Below are positions 8,386 to 16,631 of a stretch of 37,188 nucleotides of DNA, in pieces. This stretch comes from Bacillota bacterium (GTDB taxonomy: Bacteria > Bacillota > Clostridia > Peptostreptococcales > Anaerovoracaceae). A program made the translations under genes and the position numbers. Position 1 is the first letter of the stretch; each line of letters starts with the position of its first letter. The stretch spans positions 1 to 37,188 of the forward strand of contig JAQXIX010000052.1 in NCBI GenBank assembly GCA_029008005.1, written 5' to 3'. A model generated the notes under the pieces. The model saw nothing but the letters and a program-made list of their open reading frames with translations. It did not search any database and had not been told where the DNA came from.

Positions 8386-8934
8386 ATGCAGGGATATAAT
8401 CAGAGGAGAAGACGTTCTCCATACGCAATAGCCTTTGCGCTGGCTGTAATCATGTTTATTCTGGTTGCTCCGGAGGTTAACGAAGGTAAGGGGATGGAAC
8501 CGACAATAAAGGAAGGACAGTTCCTTGTTGTTTCCAAAACGGGTTATTCGCAGAACAGAGGACTTCCTGACAGAGGAAAAGTAATTATAATGGAAAAGGG
8601 CGCGTGCAGGGAAGTATCAGAAGACAACCTGATAGCGCGAGTGGTCGGACTTCCGGGAGATGAAGTGGAAATAAGCGACGGCAAGGTCCTTGTAAACGGA
8701 AAGGAATATGTCACACCGAATGGTATAAAAGGCTCCGGCGGACAGCTGAAATTAACTGTTCCCGAGAGTGATGTTTTTATTCTCTGCGATAACAGGAAGA
8801 TTAAAAATGACAGCAGAAACAGTAAGCTGGGAACAGTTAATATGCGTGATATAAAGGGTAATGTACTTTTGAAAGTATGGCCCTTCTCAGACTTTGGTAC
8901 AGTAGCTGACTCGGAAAAACAGAAAGCAAAATAG
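8386..8934 (+). CDS. Signal peptidase I homologue lacking the catalytic Ser and Lys
   Basis: A 182-residue S26-family protein with an N-terminal arginine-rich segment, one membrane helix (about 12-29) and an extracytoplasmic domain. Family boxes are recognisable: GMEPTIKEGQFLVV (box B), RVVGLPGDEVE (box D) and CDNRKIKNDSR (box E). In active signal peptidase I, box B reads S-M-x-P-T with the nucleophilic serine, and the general-base lysine precedes the arginine of box D (K-R-V/I-x-G-L-P-G-D). Here these positions are G36 and A84, so the protein is predicted to be proteolytically dead. The structural D135/R137 and D142/S143/R144 are retained, arguing against random decay. S. pyogenes SipA, a pilus assembly factor, is a known precedent for such a protein. 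It follows recR by 17 bases. Confidence 0.85.
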   Translation: MQGYNQRRRRSPYAIAFALAVIMFILVAPEVNEGKGMEPTIKEGQFLVVSKTGYSQNRGLPDRGKVIIMEKGACREVSEDNLIARVVGLPGDEVEISDGKVLVNGKEYVTPNGIKGSGGQLKLTVPESDVFILCDNRKIKNDSRNSKLGTVNMRDIKGNVLLKVWPFSDFGTVADSEKQKAK

Positions 8935-8970
8935 TTACTTTTTTATGACATCTAAATTTTCAGAACTTTG

Positions 8971-8998
8971 TTGCAACTTGAAACAAGGGTGTTATAAT
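8971..8998 (+). promoter_or_regulatory. Promoter of the APC permease gene
   Basis: TTGCAA (8971-8976), a 16-base spacer and a perfect TATAAT (8993-8998) with an extended -10 TG. The spacer contains the short palindrome CTTG-AAA-CAAG (8978-8988), which could be an operator. The 5' leader is about 40 bases. Confidence 0.7.
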
Positions 8999-9043
8999 CA
9001 ATTTGTAATTGTTTATATTTTATTTTTGTAGGAGGAAAGAAAA

Positions 9044-10837
9044 ATGAGTCAGCAGACAGCAGTAGCTGCGACTGGGGAACATGGTCTCAAGAAACATGAG
9101 ATTAAGGTTTCGACAGTTGTATTCATGATTTTCTGCCTCGTAGCAGCAGGATGTTATGGCATAGAAGAAATGATTCCGGAATGCGGTCCGGGACTTACCA
9201 TTATCATGCTGTGCGTATTACCTTTTGTATGGGGACTGCCTTTTGGTCTTGTAGCATCTGAGCTTGGTTCAGTCAGACCGCAGGAAGGCGGATATTACAA
9301 ATGGGTACAGGAAGCCTTAGGAGAATTCTGGGGTTTCCAGGCAGGTTGGTGGAGAACAATCTCCATTTACATTGACAATACGTCATATGTAATTCTCGCA
9401 GGTGGATATGCGGCAACAGTATGGGATATGAATATCGGTGCGGAGTTTGCGCTGAAGTTTGCCATGATTGCAATATTCACAATCGTAAACATCCGAGGAG
9501 TAAAGGATGTAGGTGCTGTAAGTACAGTTCTTTCTATTCTGGTTATGGTAGCTTTCGGGGTAGTTGCAATATGCGGCTTCATTAATTGGGGCGGAGATGC
9601 GTCTACAGCCGAAACGATATCCTTCAGAATCACACCTGAACCTGCAGAAGGACTCAGTGACTGGTTCTTCTATATTGCCGGTGGTATATCAATCGGTATG
9701 TGGATGTATTCGGGATACGAAAGTATGTCAACAATAGCCGGAGAGGTTTCAAACCCTCAGGTTATTCCTAAAGGAACACTTATTACGATTCCGCTTATTA
9801 TGGCGGTTTATATTCTTCCGACTACGGCAGGACTCGGTTCGCTCGGTCAGTGGGAAGATTGGGGAACAGATGCAGGCTGCGTAGGATACGCAGATGTTGT
9901 TTCACACTTCTGGGGTCCTGTTTGGGGAATTATATTCGTAGTTGTTGCCATTCTGGCACAGTGTTCAATTTATAATACTTATATTGCTTCCGGTTCGAGA
10001 GGATTCTTCGCACTTGCTGATGACAATCTCACTCCGAAGGCAATGGTTAAATGCGACAAGAAATACGGCGTTCCGTACATTTCGGTTCTGTCAGTAGGTA
10101 TATTCAACCTTATTTTCTGCATGTTCCCGTTCGGTTTTATTATCGTACTGGACGTTGCACTTCTTCTTTCATCATATATCATGGTTTATATTTCAGCTAT
10201 GATTCTGAGAAAGAGAATTCCGGAAGAGGAATACAAGTTCAAGATTCCGGGAGGCAGAGGTCTTCTCGGCGTTATCTGTGTCATACCTTGCTGCGTTGCA
10301 ATATTCGCATTCTTCGTAAATGGTTCGGACTACTACCTCGGCGGTATGGTCGGACTTTTGACAGGTCCAATACTTTACTTCATCTGGAGAAGAATGTATG
10401 GCGGATTGTCAAAGAAGGATCCTGTAGCATTTGTCAACAATCCTAAGACAGGTCTGGCAGTAGGTGATACAAGAAGATTATCATTCCTGCTTCTCATAAT
10501 GACTGTCATGAATATAATCGCTCTTATTTTCGAACCTTGGTATGAAGGCTGGGGTACAGAAGATTCATGGGGCTCAGGAGATTACTTTGACGGAATACTT
10601 GAGGCAGTGAATGTTGATACGATTGTAGGAATAATTCAGGTTGTACTCTGGGTTGTAACAATAGTATGTGCAGTAGCATGCATCATTATCTACCTTGTAT
10701 CTAAGAAAGTAGAGCCTTCCAAGGCTGAAATCAAAGAAGCTTTCGATAAGAGCTGTGCTGCCATAAATGCAAGACACAACCTTGAACTTAAGGAAATATA
10801 CAAGTCAGAAGATTCAGCTGAAGGTGCAGCTGAGTAA
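9044..10837 (+). CDS. APC superfamily amino acid permease
   Basis: Cytoplasmic-membrane amino acid transporter of 597 residues. The first transmembrane helix holds the unwound substrate-binding glycine region (IEEMIPECGPGLT), followed by the typical LPFGLVASELGSVRPQEGGYYKWVQEALGEF-type loop (with QEGGYYKWV), as in glutamate/GABA or neutral amino acid exchangers of the family. Twelve core membrane helices are followed by two more near residues 480-500 and 530-555, separated by an acidic, Trp/Gly-rich loop. The last 40 residues are charged and cytoplasmic. The ribosome binding site is AGGAGGAAAG. It has its own promoter and terminator. The position before iorAB-paaK suggests it carries an aromatic or related amino acid, but substrate cannot be read from sequence. 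Confidence 0.88.
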   Translation: MSQQTAVAATGEHGLKKHEIKVSTVVFMIFCLVAAGCYGIEEMIPECGPGLTIIMLCVLPFVWGLPFGLVASELGSVRPQEGGYYKWVQEALGEFWGFQAGWWRTISIYIDNTSYVILAGGYAATVWDMNIGAEFALKFAMIAIFTIVNIRGVKDVGAVSTVLSILVMVAFGVVAICGFINWGGDASTAETISFRITPEPAEGLSDWFFYIAGGISIGMWMYSGYESMSTIAGEVSNPQVIPKGTLITIPLIMAVYILPTTAGLGSLGQWEDWGTDAGCVGYADVVSHFWGPVWGIIFVVVAILAQCSIYNTYIASGSRGFFALADDNLTPKAMVKCDKKYGVPYISVLSVGIFNLIFCMFPFGFIIVLDVALLLSSYIMVYISAMILRKRIPEEEYKFKIPGGRGLLGVICVIPCCVAIFAFFVNGSDYYLGGMVGLLTGPILYFIWRRMYGGLSKKDPVAFVNNPKTGLAVGDTRRLSFLLLIMTVMNIIALIFEPWYEGWGTEDSWGSGDYFDGILEAVNVDTIVGIIQVVLWVVTIVCAVACIIIYLVSKKVEPSKAEIKEAFDKSCAAINARHNLELKEIYKSEDSAEGAAE

Positions 10838-10866
10838 GAGATCAAGTACTGATAAGCTTATTAACG

Positions 10867-10899
10867 GACTGTCGCAGAAATGCGGCAGTCTTGTGTTTT
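10867..10899 (+). terminator. Rho-independent terminator after the permease gene
   Basis: GACTGTCGCA (10867-10876) pairs with TGCGGCAGTC (10881-10890) over ten base pairs with one G-U pair and a GAAA loop, followed by TTGTGTTTT. It ends only about 15 bases before the iorA start codon and overlaps the region where the iorA ribosome binding site begins. Confidence 0.75.
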
Positions 10900-10914
10900 G
10901 AAAGGAAATATCAG

Positions 10915-12738
10915 ATGCAAAAGAAATTTCTAATGGGAAATGAAGCCATGGGTTTAGGTGCTCTCGCAGCAGGAGTGAATTCTGTTTCGGGGTACCCGGG
11001 AACACCATCATCGGAAGTATTGGAGACAATAGCGAAAAACAATGATGGAAATGTTTATGTAGAATGGTCGGTAAATGAGAAAGCAGGCTTGGAAGTAGCT
11101 GCAGGTGCAGCAATGGCGGGAGGGAGAGCTCTTGTAACAATGAAACAGGTCGGTCTCAATGTTGCCTCGGACCCGCTTATGAGTCTGGCCTATGTAGGCA
11201 TTAAAGGAGGGATGGTTGTACTTGTTGCAGACGATCCCGGTCCTATTTCCTCCCAGACAGAACAGGATACCAGAACCTTCGCTATGTATTCAAAACTGCC
11301 GTGCTTCGATCCATCATCAGTACAGGAAGCATATGATATGATGATTGATGCTTTCGAGTATTCGGAGAAATACTCAACGCCGGTTATTATGAGACCGACA
11401 ACGAGAGTATGTCACGGATACAGCGATATTGATGTGCGCGACAAAGAAAGCTTTTACCGTAACAGCCCGGAGGGGTTTGTCAAAGATTCGAAATGGGTAA
11501 TTTTCCCACCTTTGGCATACAGGGCTCATAACATGATAGAACCCCGTAATGAGGCAGTCGGCGAAGAGTTTTCTTCGTATAAATACAATATAAGTGATAT
11601 GCGCAGCGGAAGTACGGGAATAGTCAGCAGCGGCATAAGCTGGACTTACGTAAAGGAGGCCTTAGAAGCTGACAATGAAATAAAAAACGAAGCGCCTTCA
11701 CTTCTGAAAATATCAACACCTTTCCCATTCCCGGAGAAGCTGGCGGCAGATTTCCTGAAAGGAAAGGAAAAAGTGATTTGTATTGAGGAACTGGATCCCT
11801 TTATTGAAAGACAGCTGCTTCAGATATGCGGCAAATACAAAATTCCTGTTGAGATAAAGGGTAAGCTTTCACATGATGTAAGACATGCAGGTGAAAATAC
11901 AAGAGACAGCGTGAGAGACGATATAAGAGAATTTCTCGGATACGAAAGATTTAATTTACAGCAGGAAGACATTGATATGCCGCAAATGCCTGCAAGGCCA
12001 CCGGTCTTATGTGCAGGATGCCCTCACAGAGCCGCCTTTTATGCAGTAAAAAAGGCAATGAAAGGGCAGAAGACCGTATTCTGTGGAGATATAGGCTGTT
12101 ATACCTTAGGAAACGCAGCACCTCTCGATATGGTCGACACATGCCTTTGTATGGGTGCGGGAGTAAATCAGGCACAGGGCATAATGCACATGGAACCTGA
12201 CAGAAAGTGCTTTGCCTTCGTAGGAGATTCAACATTTTTCGCTTCTGCTGTATCCGGAGCAATTAACAGTGTATATAACGGCGCAGATATGACTCTCGTC
12301 ATTCTCGACAACAGCACGACGGCAATGACAGGTCATCAGCCTCATCCGGGCACGGGAATGACCATGATGGGCGAAATGGGAAACAGGATCAGCATTACGT
12401 CAGTACTGGAAGGAATCGGACTCGCTGCAGTGGAAACAGCAGATCCGCTTAATCTCGATGAAGCAGTTGAGACAGTAAAGCGAATAAGTTCAATAAAAGG
12501 TACGAAAGCGATAATATTCAAGTCGCCTTGTATAGCAATAGAGAAGAAAAAAGCATATCTTGAAGTAACAGAGGATAAGTGCAAAGGCTGCAGACAGTGT
12601 GTTGATACAATAGGATGTCCTGCCATAGGTTTTGCTGACGGAAAGGCATATGTTGACTCGGGACTTTGCAATGCCTGCGGACTTTGCAGTCAGATATGCG
12701 CATTTGATGCCTTTGACAGAAAGGAGGGCAGCTTATGA
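10915..12738 (+). CDS. iorA: Indolepyruvate ferredoxin oxidoreductase, alpha subunit
   Basis: Catalytic subunit of the cytoplasmic, oxygen-sensitive enzyme that converts aryl-2-oxo acids (indolepyruvate, phenylpyruvate) plus CoA to aryl-acetyl-CoA and CO2, reducing ferredoxin. The product is 607 residues from the ATG at 10915 (MQKKFLMGNEAMGLGALAAG), which is preceded by AAAGGAAA; an in-frame TTG at 10891 lies in the terminator tail and is rejected. It shows the pyrimidine-binding region (GYPGTPSSEV), CAGCPHRAAF with the conserved cysteines, the thiamine diphosphate/Mg motif (GDSTFFASAVSGAINSVYN, then ILDNSTTAMTGHQPHPG), and a C-terminal two-cluster ferredoxin domain (CKGCRQC ... CNACGLCSQIC). 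In the first cluster motif the spacing to the fourth cysteine is longer than the C-x2-C-x2-C-x3-C norm, as is common in IorA. It overlaps iorB by 4 bases. Confidence 0.95.
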   Translation: MQKKFLMGNEAMGLGALAAGVNSVSGYPGTPSSEVLETIAKNNDGNVYVEWSVNEKAGLEVAAGAAMAGGRALVTMKQVGLNVASDPLMSLAYVGIKGGMVVLVADDPGPISSQTEQDTRTFAMYSKLPCFDPSSVQEAYDMMIDAFEYSEKYSTPVIMRPTTRVCHGYSDIDVRDKESFYRNSPEGFVKDSKWVIFPPLAYRAHNMIEPRNEAVGEEFSSYKYNISDMRSGSTGIVSSGISWTYVKEALEADNEIKNEAPSLLKISTPFPFPEKLAADFLKGKEKVICIEELDPFIERQLLQICGKYKIPVEIKGKLSHDVRHAGENTRDSVRDDIREFLGYERFNLQQEDIDMPQMPARPPVLCAGCPHRAAFYAVKKAMKGQKTVFCGDIGCYTLGNAAPLDMVDTCLCMGAGVNQAQGIMHMEPDRKCFAFVGDSTFFASAVSGAINSVYNGADMTLVILDNSTTAMTGHQPHPGTGMTMMGEMGNRISITSVLEGIGLAAVETADPLNLDEAVETVKRISSIKGTKAIIFKSPCIAIEKKKAYLEVTEDKCKGCRQCVDTIGCPAIGFADGKAYVDSGLCNACGLCSQICAFDAFDRKEGSL

Positions 12739-13319
12739 GTTTGAATATTCTCTTGTGTGGAGTCGGAGGACAGGGAATAGTGCTGGCTTCGAGGATACTG
12801 GCAACGGCAGCGATGAACAGAGGACAGAATGTGCTGAGTGCCGAAACAATAGGTATGGCACAGAAGGGCGGAAGCGTATTCAGTCACGTTAGAGTGGGCG
12901 ATAAAATAGAGTCGCCTATGATTTCGCTTGGAGAAGCGGATATAATAATCGGATTTGAACCTGCCGAAGCGGCGAGAATGATGCCGTATCTCAGAGAAGG
13001 CGGAAGTGTGGTTGTATGCAGTGACCCTGTAATGCCGGCACTGGCATCTCTTACAGGCAATACATATTCCGGAGATGAAATGATAACCTATATAAGGAAG
13101 AAAGCCGGGACGGTAACAGTTGTGGCCGGTAACGAGCGCTGCAGGAAAGCAGGTTCTCCGAAGGTGCTGAATCTCATTATGCTGGGAGAAGCAGTAAGAT
13201 GCGGTGAGCTGGGATTCACTATGGATGAAATCAAAGAAGCACTCAGACAGAAAGTTAAGCCGGAGTTTCTTGAACTGAATATGAAGGCGCTCGAACAACA
13301 AGGAGGGGTGATATGGTAA
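12735..13319 (+). CDS. iorB: Indolepyruvate ferredoxin oxidoreductase, beta subunit
   Basis: Partner subunit of IorA, belonging to the gamma-domain family of 2-oxoacid:ferredoxin oxidoreductases. The 194 residues start with LLCGVGGQGIVLASRILATAA, the family signature, and contain the expected AETIGMAQKGGSVFSHVRVG and GFEPAEAARMMPYL segments. The length is normal. The start overlaps the iorA stop by 4 bases and the end overlaps paaK by 7 bases, so the three genes are translated as a coupled set and subunits are probably made in equal amounts. Confidence 0.94.
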   Translation: MSLNILLCGVGGQGIVLASRILATAAMNRGQNVLSAETIGMAQKGGSVFSHVRVGDKIESPMISLGEADIIIGFEPAEAARMMPYLREGGSVVVCSDPVMPALASLTGNTYSGDEMITYIRKKAGTVTVVAGNERCRKAGSPKVLNLIMLGEAVRCGELGFTMDEIKEALRQKVKPEFLELNMKALEQQGGVIW

Positions 13320-14551
13320 TAAACGAAAAACAGATACTTCAGGTAAACGACAGAATACAGGCACTGCTCAAGGCAGACAATTTCTACGGAAGGAGACTGA
13401 AGGAAGCAGGAATAGAAGGAATCAGCAGTGCTGAAGACTTTGAGAAGCTACCGTTTTCAGAAAAGGATGATCTCAGAAATGCATATCCCCTGGGACTCAT
13501 GACGGCGCCTGAAGAAGAAATTGTTAGAATACACTCTTCTTCGGGAACAACAGGTCTGCCTGTAATAATTCCTTATACTAAAAAGGATGTTGACGACTGG
13601 GCGGTACAGTTTGCCCGCTGCTACGAAATGGCAGGTATCACGCCGATGGACAGGATTCAGATTACTCCCGGATACGGTCTTTGGACTGCGGGAATAGGAT
13701 TTCAGGCAGGAGCGGAGAAAATGGGTGCGATGACGGTCCCGATGGGTCCGGGGAACACCGAGAAACAGCTTAAGATGATGCAGGATATGAAGAGCACCGT
13801 AATATGTGCCACATCATCATACGCGCTTTTGCTTGCGGAAGAAATAGAAAAGCTCGGTATAAGAGATAAGATATATCTGAAGAAAGGCGTTATCGGCTCA
13901 GAACGCTGGGGAGAAAAAATGCGTGCAGCGATACAGCAAAAGCTGGGAATCGAATTATATGACATTTACGGACTGACAGAAATATACGGACCGGGTATCG
14001 GAATAAACTGTACTGAAGGTTCGGGAATCCACTACTGGGATGACTACATATATATAGAGATAATAGATCCTGTCACGGGTGAAGTTCTTCCTGACGGTGA
14101 AGAAGGAGAAATAGTAATTACCACACTGGTGAAGGAAGGGGCACCTCTGATTCGCTACAGAACACATGATTTGTCGAGGATTATTCCGGAAGCCTGCACA
14201 TGCGGAAGTGCTTACCCGAGAATTGACAGAATAAAAGGAAGGACTGACGATATGATGAAGATTCACGGAGTCAATGTGTTCCCTGCGCAGATTGAAGAGG
14301 TTCTCAAATCTTTTGACGAAATAAACAGCGAATATCAGATAAGGATGTCACATCTCGAAGGAAAAGACACCATGAGAATATATGTTGAAACAACAGGAGA
14401 TGTGGATTTCGCTGATCTCAGCATCAGAATTGCAGCGAAAATTAAAAGCGCCATAGGTTTCACTCCGATTGTGAAGCCGGTTGAGGTAGGACTGCTTCCG
14501 AGAAGCGAGAAAAAGACAAGCAGGGTTATTGACGAGAGATATGAAGACTAG
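13313..14551 (+). CDS. paaK: Phenylacetate-CoA ligase family, AMP-forming
   Basis: Adenylate-forming enzyme interconverting an aryl acid, ATP and CoA with aryl-CoA, AMP and PPi. The 412 residues contain the phosphate loop HSSSGTTGLPV (about residues 78-88), the adenine-binding YDIYGLTEIYGPG, and the late RTHDLS and KGRTDDMMKIHGVNVFP motifs carrying hinge and catalytic-loop positions. It is slightly shorter than PaaK of aerobic phenylacetate degraders. No other paa gene is near, so it is not part of aerobic phenylacetate breakdown. Coupled to iorAB, it either releases aryl acids from the Ior product or activates exogenous aryl acids for reductive carboxylation by Ior; sequence does not decide. 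Confidence 0.9.
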   Translation: MVINEKQILQVNDRIQALLKADNFYGRRLKEAGIEGISSAEDFEKLPFSEKDDLRNAYPLGLMTAPEEEIVRIHSSSGTTGLPVIIPYTKKDVDDWAVQFARCYEMAGITPMDRIQITPGYGLWTAGIGFQAGAEKMGAMTVPMGPGNTEKQLKMMQDMKSTVICATSSYALLLAEEIEKLGIRDKIYLKKGVIGSERWGEKMRAAIQQKLGIELYDIYGLTEIYGPGIGINCTEGSGIHYWDDYIYIEIIDPVTGEVLPDGEEGEIVITTLVKEGAPLIRYRTHDLSRIIPEACTCGSAYPRIDRIKGRTDDMMKIHGVNVFPAQIEEVLKSFDEINSEYQIRMSHLEGKDTMRIYVETTGDVDFADLSIRIAAKIKSAIGFTPIVKPVEVGLLPRSEKKTSRVIDERYED

Positions 14552-14576
14552 CAAAGTGTAACATTTTTGCGAATTT

Positions 14577-14634
14577 ATTTGTCTTTTAGGCACAAATGCA
14601 TTATGTATTTTCATAGGAACTTGATTATTTGTGC
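14577..14634. repeat. Alternating ATTTGT/ACAAAT motifs at the ech promoter
   Basis: ATTTGT at 14577-14582, GCACAAAT at 14590-14597 and ATTTGTGC at 14627-14634. The last two are a perfect 8-base inverted repeat with a 29-base gap, and the third copy begins immediately after the -35 box. This could be a regulator-binding region; chance occurrence in this AT-rich stretch is also possible. Confidence 0.35.
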
Positions 14635-14650
14635 GCAATATATGTATAAT
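14621..14650 (+). promoter_or_regulatory. Promoter of the ech operon
   Basis: TTGATT (14621-14626), an 18-base spacer and a perfect TATAAT (14645-14650). The leader is about 50 bases and ends with the strong ribosome binding site AGGAGG at 14695-14700. There is no convincing terminator between paaK and this promoter, so some read-through from the ior genes is possible. Confidence 0.7.
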
Positions 14651-14705
14651 AATTTGAAAAGTTATTTTTCAAGACTAAGTTATATTTTATTATTAGGAGG
14701 ATTAA

Positions 14706-16631
14706 ATGGGCACTATACTTTTTATGATCTTGTTCCCGATGGTAATTGCCTTTATTCTTTTAGTAGCAAAATCTGACAAAGCAAGAGACGTGATTGTCAT
14801 AGGAGCTGCTGCAGTAATAGCAGCCATGTCAATTGTCGTCGCCATTCTTTTCGCCGCAGGAGGAATTGAATATTTCTCATTTGACGGTGAAGTTGTGAGT
14901 TACATTATGATGGCGATAGAAGTAGTACTTTGTATCTATATTATCGTCATTGGTGTTAAGCACAGAAAATGGCTTGCTGCAATATTTGCTGCTGTTCAGA
15001 CTCCGCTTATGGTGTGGTTTGAACTGAATGAAGGACATCACATTGCTATTGAGAGCAACATGTACATTGACAAATTGTCAGTAATCATGATTCTGATTAT
15101 CGGTATTATCGGATCTCTGATTACAGTGTACGCACTGGGATACATGAAGGATTATCAGCATCATGCGGAGGGTAAGGACAGAAGACCTTGGTTCTTCTTC
15201 GTAATGTTCCTGTTCCTTGGCGCAATGGTTGGCCTGGTAACTTCCAACAACATGATCTGGATGTACTTCTTCTGGGAAATCACAAGTCTTTCATCATTCT
15301 GGCTCATTGGTTTCACAAAGACAGAAGAAGCTACAAACAACGCTTTCAGAGCACTGATTATGAACTTACTCGGTGGTCTCGGATTCGCGGTAGGTATCGT
15401 AATACTCGGAATGGTATTCGGAACAGTAGAGCTGAGCACAATGCTTACAATCGGAGCCATCTACGGAGATATGGTAGCAATTCCTGCAGCATTCTTCGCA
15501 TTCGCCGGAATTACGAAGGCTGCTCAGATGCCGTTTAACAGCTGGCTCCTCGGAGCGATGGTTGCTCCTACACCTACATCAGCACTGCTCCATTCATCAA
15601 CAATGGTTAAGGCTGGCGTATTTATGATTATCAAGCTGGCACCGGTTCTCGGAATGAGCAATTTCGCCGGCATTATGGTTATGATGGTTGGAGGTATCAC
15701 ATTCCTCTTCGCATCATGCGCTGCAATTTCACAGAACAATGCCAAGAGAGTTCTGGCATATTCAACAATTGCAAACCTCGGTCTGATTGTTGCCTGCGGC
15801 GGCGTTGGTACTGCCGGAGCTGTATGGGCAGGAATCATGCTTATTATATTCCACGCAATCACTAAGTCACTGCTGTTCCTCTGCGTAGGTACTGCAGAAC
15901 ATCACATCGGAAGCAGAATGATCGAAGATATGGATGGTCTTTTCTGCAGAATGCCTAGACTGGCAATGTGTATGATTATCGGTATTGCAGGAATGTTCCT
16001 TGCACCTTTCGGAATGCTTATTTCCAAGTGGGCCTGCATGGTATCATTCGTTGACTCAGGAAATATCCTGCTGGTTGGATTCATCTGCTTCGGAAGTGCT
16101 GTAACAGCATTCTACTGGCTCAAGTGGATGGGTAAGCTTTCAGCAGTTGTTGCTAATGAAGAAAGCATCGAAACAGGAGTTCACAAGACAGAAACATTTG
16201 TACACATCACACTTGTTGTTCTTGTAATACTCACTTGTCTGCTGTTCCCTGTTATTTCAAGTCTTTCACTGGTTCCTTATCTGGAAATGGTATTCGGAGG
16301 ACTTTCAGGAGCAATCATGTCACAGAGCAATATGGTTATCATGGTTATCATGGTTGCAGTTATTGTACTGCTGGCACTTCTGTTCTTCGGCAGAACAAAG
16401 AAGAACATCGTTCCTATTTACCTGTCAGGTGTAAATGCGGGAGACAACAGAACATATCACGGATCAATGCAGAAGGATGTTGAATTCTCATTGAGAAACT
16501 GGCACCTCGAAAAGTACTTTGGTGAGCACAAGATGAATCTCTTTGGCGGAGTACTCTGTACAGCAATGCTCGTCATCGGAATCGGATACATGGTTGCCAT
16601 ACTCGTTAGCATGATGGGAGGTGTTGCATAA
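14706..16631 (+). CDS. echA: Ech-type hydrogenase, ion-pumping membrane subunit EchA (NuoL-like)
   Basis: Large antiporter-like membrane subunit, 641 residues and about 14-16 membrane helices, homologous to NuoL/MrpA. The proton-path residues of the family are present: the glutamate in YFFWEITSLSSFWLIG, the lysine in GITKAAQMPFNSWLLGAM, the broken-helix region TPTSALLHSSTMVKAG, and the second lysine in HAITKSLLFLCVG. It couples electron flow from ferredoxin to protons or H2 with H+ or Na+ export. It is the first gene of a six-gene operon in the canonical echABCDEF order, which distinguishes it from complex I or Mrp. It overlaps echB by one base. Confidence 0.92.
   Translation: MGTILFMILFPMVIAFILLVAKSDKARDVIVIGAAAVIAAMSIVVAILFAAGGIEYFSFDGEVVSYIMMAIEVVLCIYIIVIGVKHRKWLAAIFAAVQTPLMVWFELNEGHHIAIESNMYIDKLSVIMILIIGIIGSLITVYALGYMKDYQHHAEGKDRRPWFFFVMFLFLGAMVGLVTSNNMIWMYFFWEITSLSSFWLIGFTKTEEATNNAFRALIMNLLGGLGFAVGIVILGMVFGTVELSTMLTIGAIYGDMVAIPAAFFAFAGITKAAQMPFNSWLLGAMVAPTPTSALLHSSTMVKAGVFMIIKLAPVLGMSNFAGIMVMMVGGITFLFASCAAISQNNAKRVLAYSTIANLGLIVACGGVGTAGAVWAGIMLIIFHAITKSLLFLCVGTAEHHIGSRMIEDMDGLFCRMPRLAMCMIIGIAGMFLAPFGMLISKWACMVSFVDSGNILLVGFICFGSAVTAFYWLKWMGKLSAVVANEESIETGVHKTETFVHITLVVLVILTCLLFPVISSLSLVPYLEMVFGGLSGAIMSQSNMVIMVIMVAVIVLLALLFFGRTKKNIVPIYLSGVNAGDNRTYHGSMQKDVEFSLRNWHLEKYFGEHKMNLFGGVLCTAMLVIGIGYMVAILVSMMGGVA

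Noticed and set aside
10891-10914. TTG start for iorA
   Set aside because: It falls in the T tail of the permease terminator; the ATG at 10915 has a ribosome binding site and matches the family start.
14553-14572. Possible terminator after paaK (GCAAA...TTTGC)
   Set aside because: Five AT-rich pairs with a long loop are too weak to support a terminator call.
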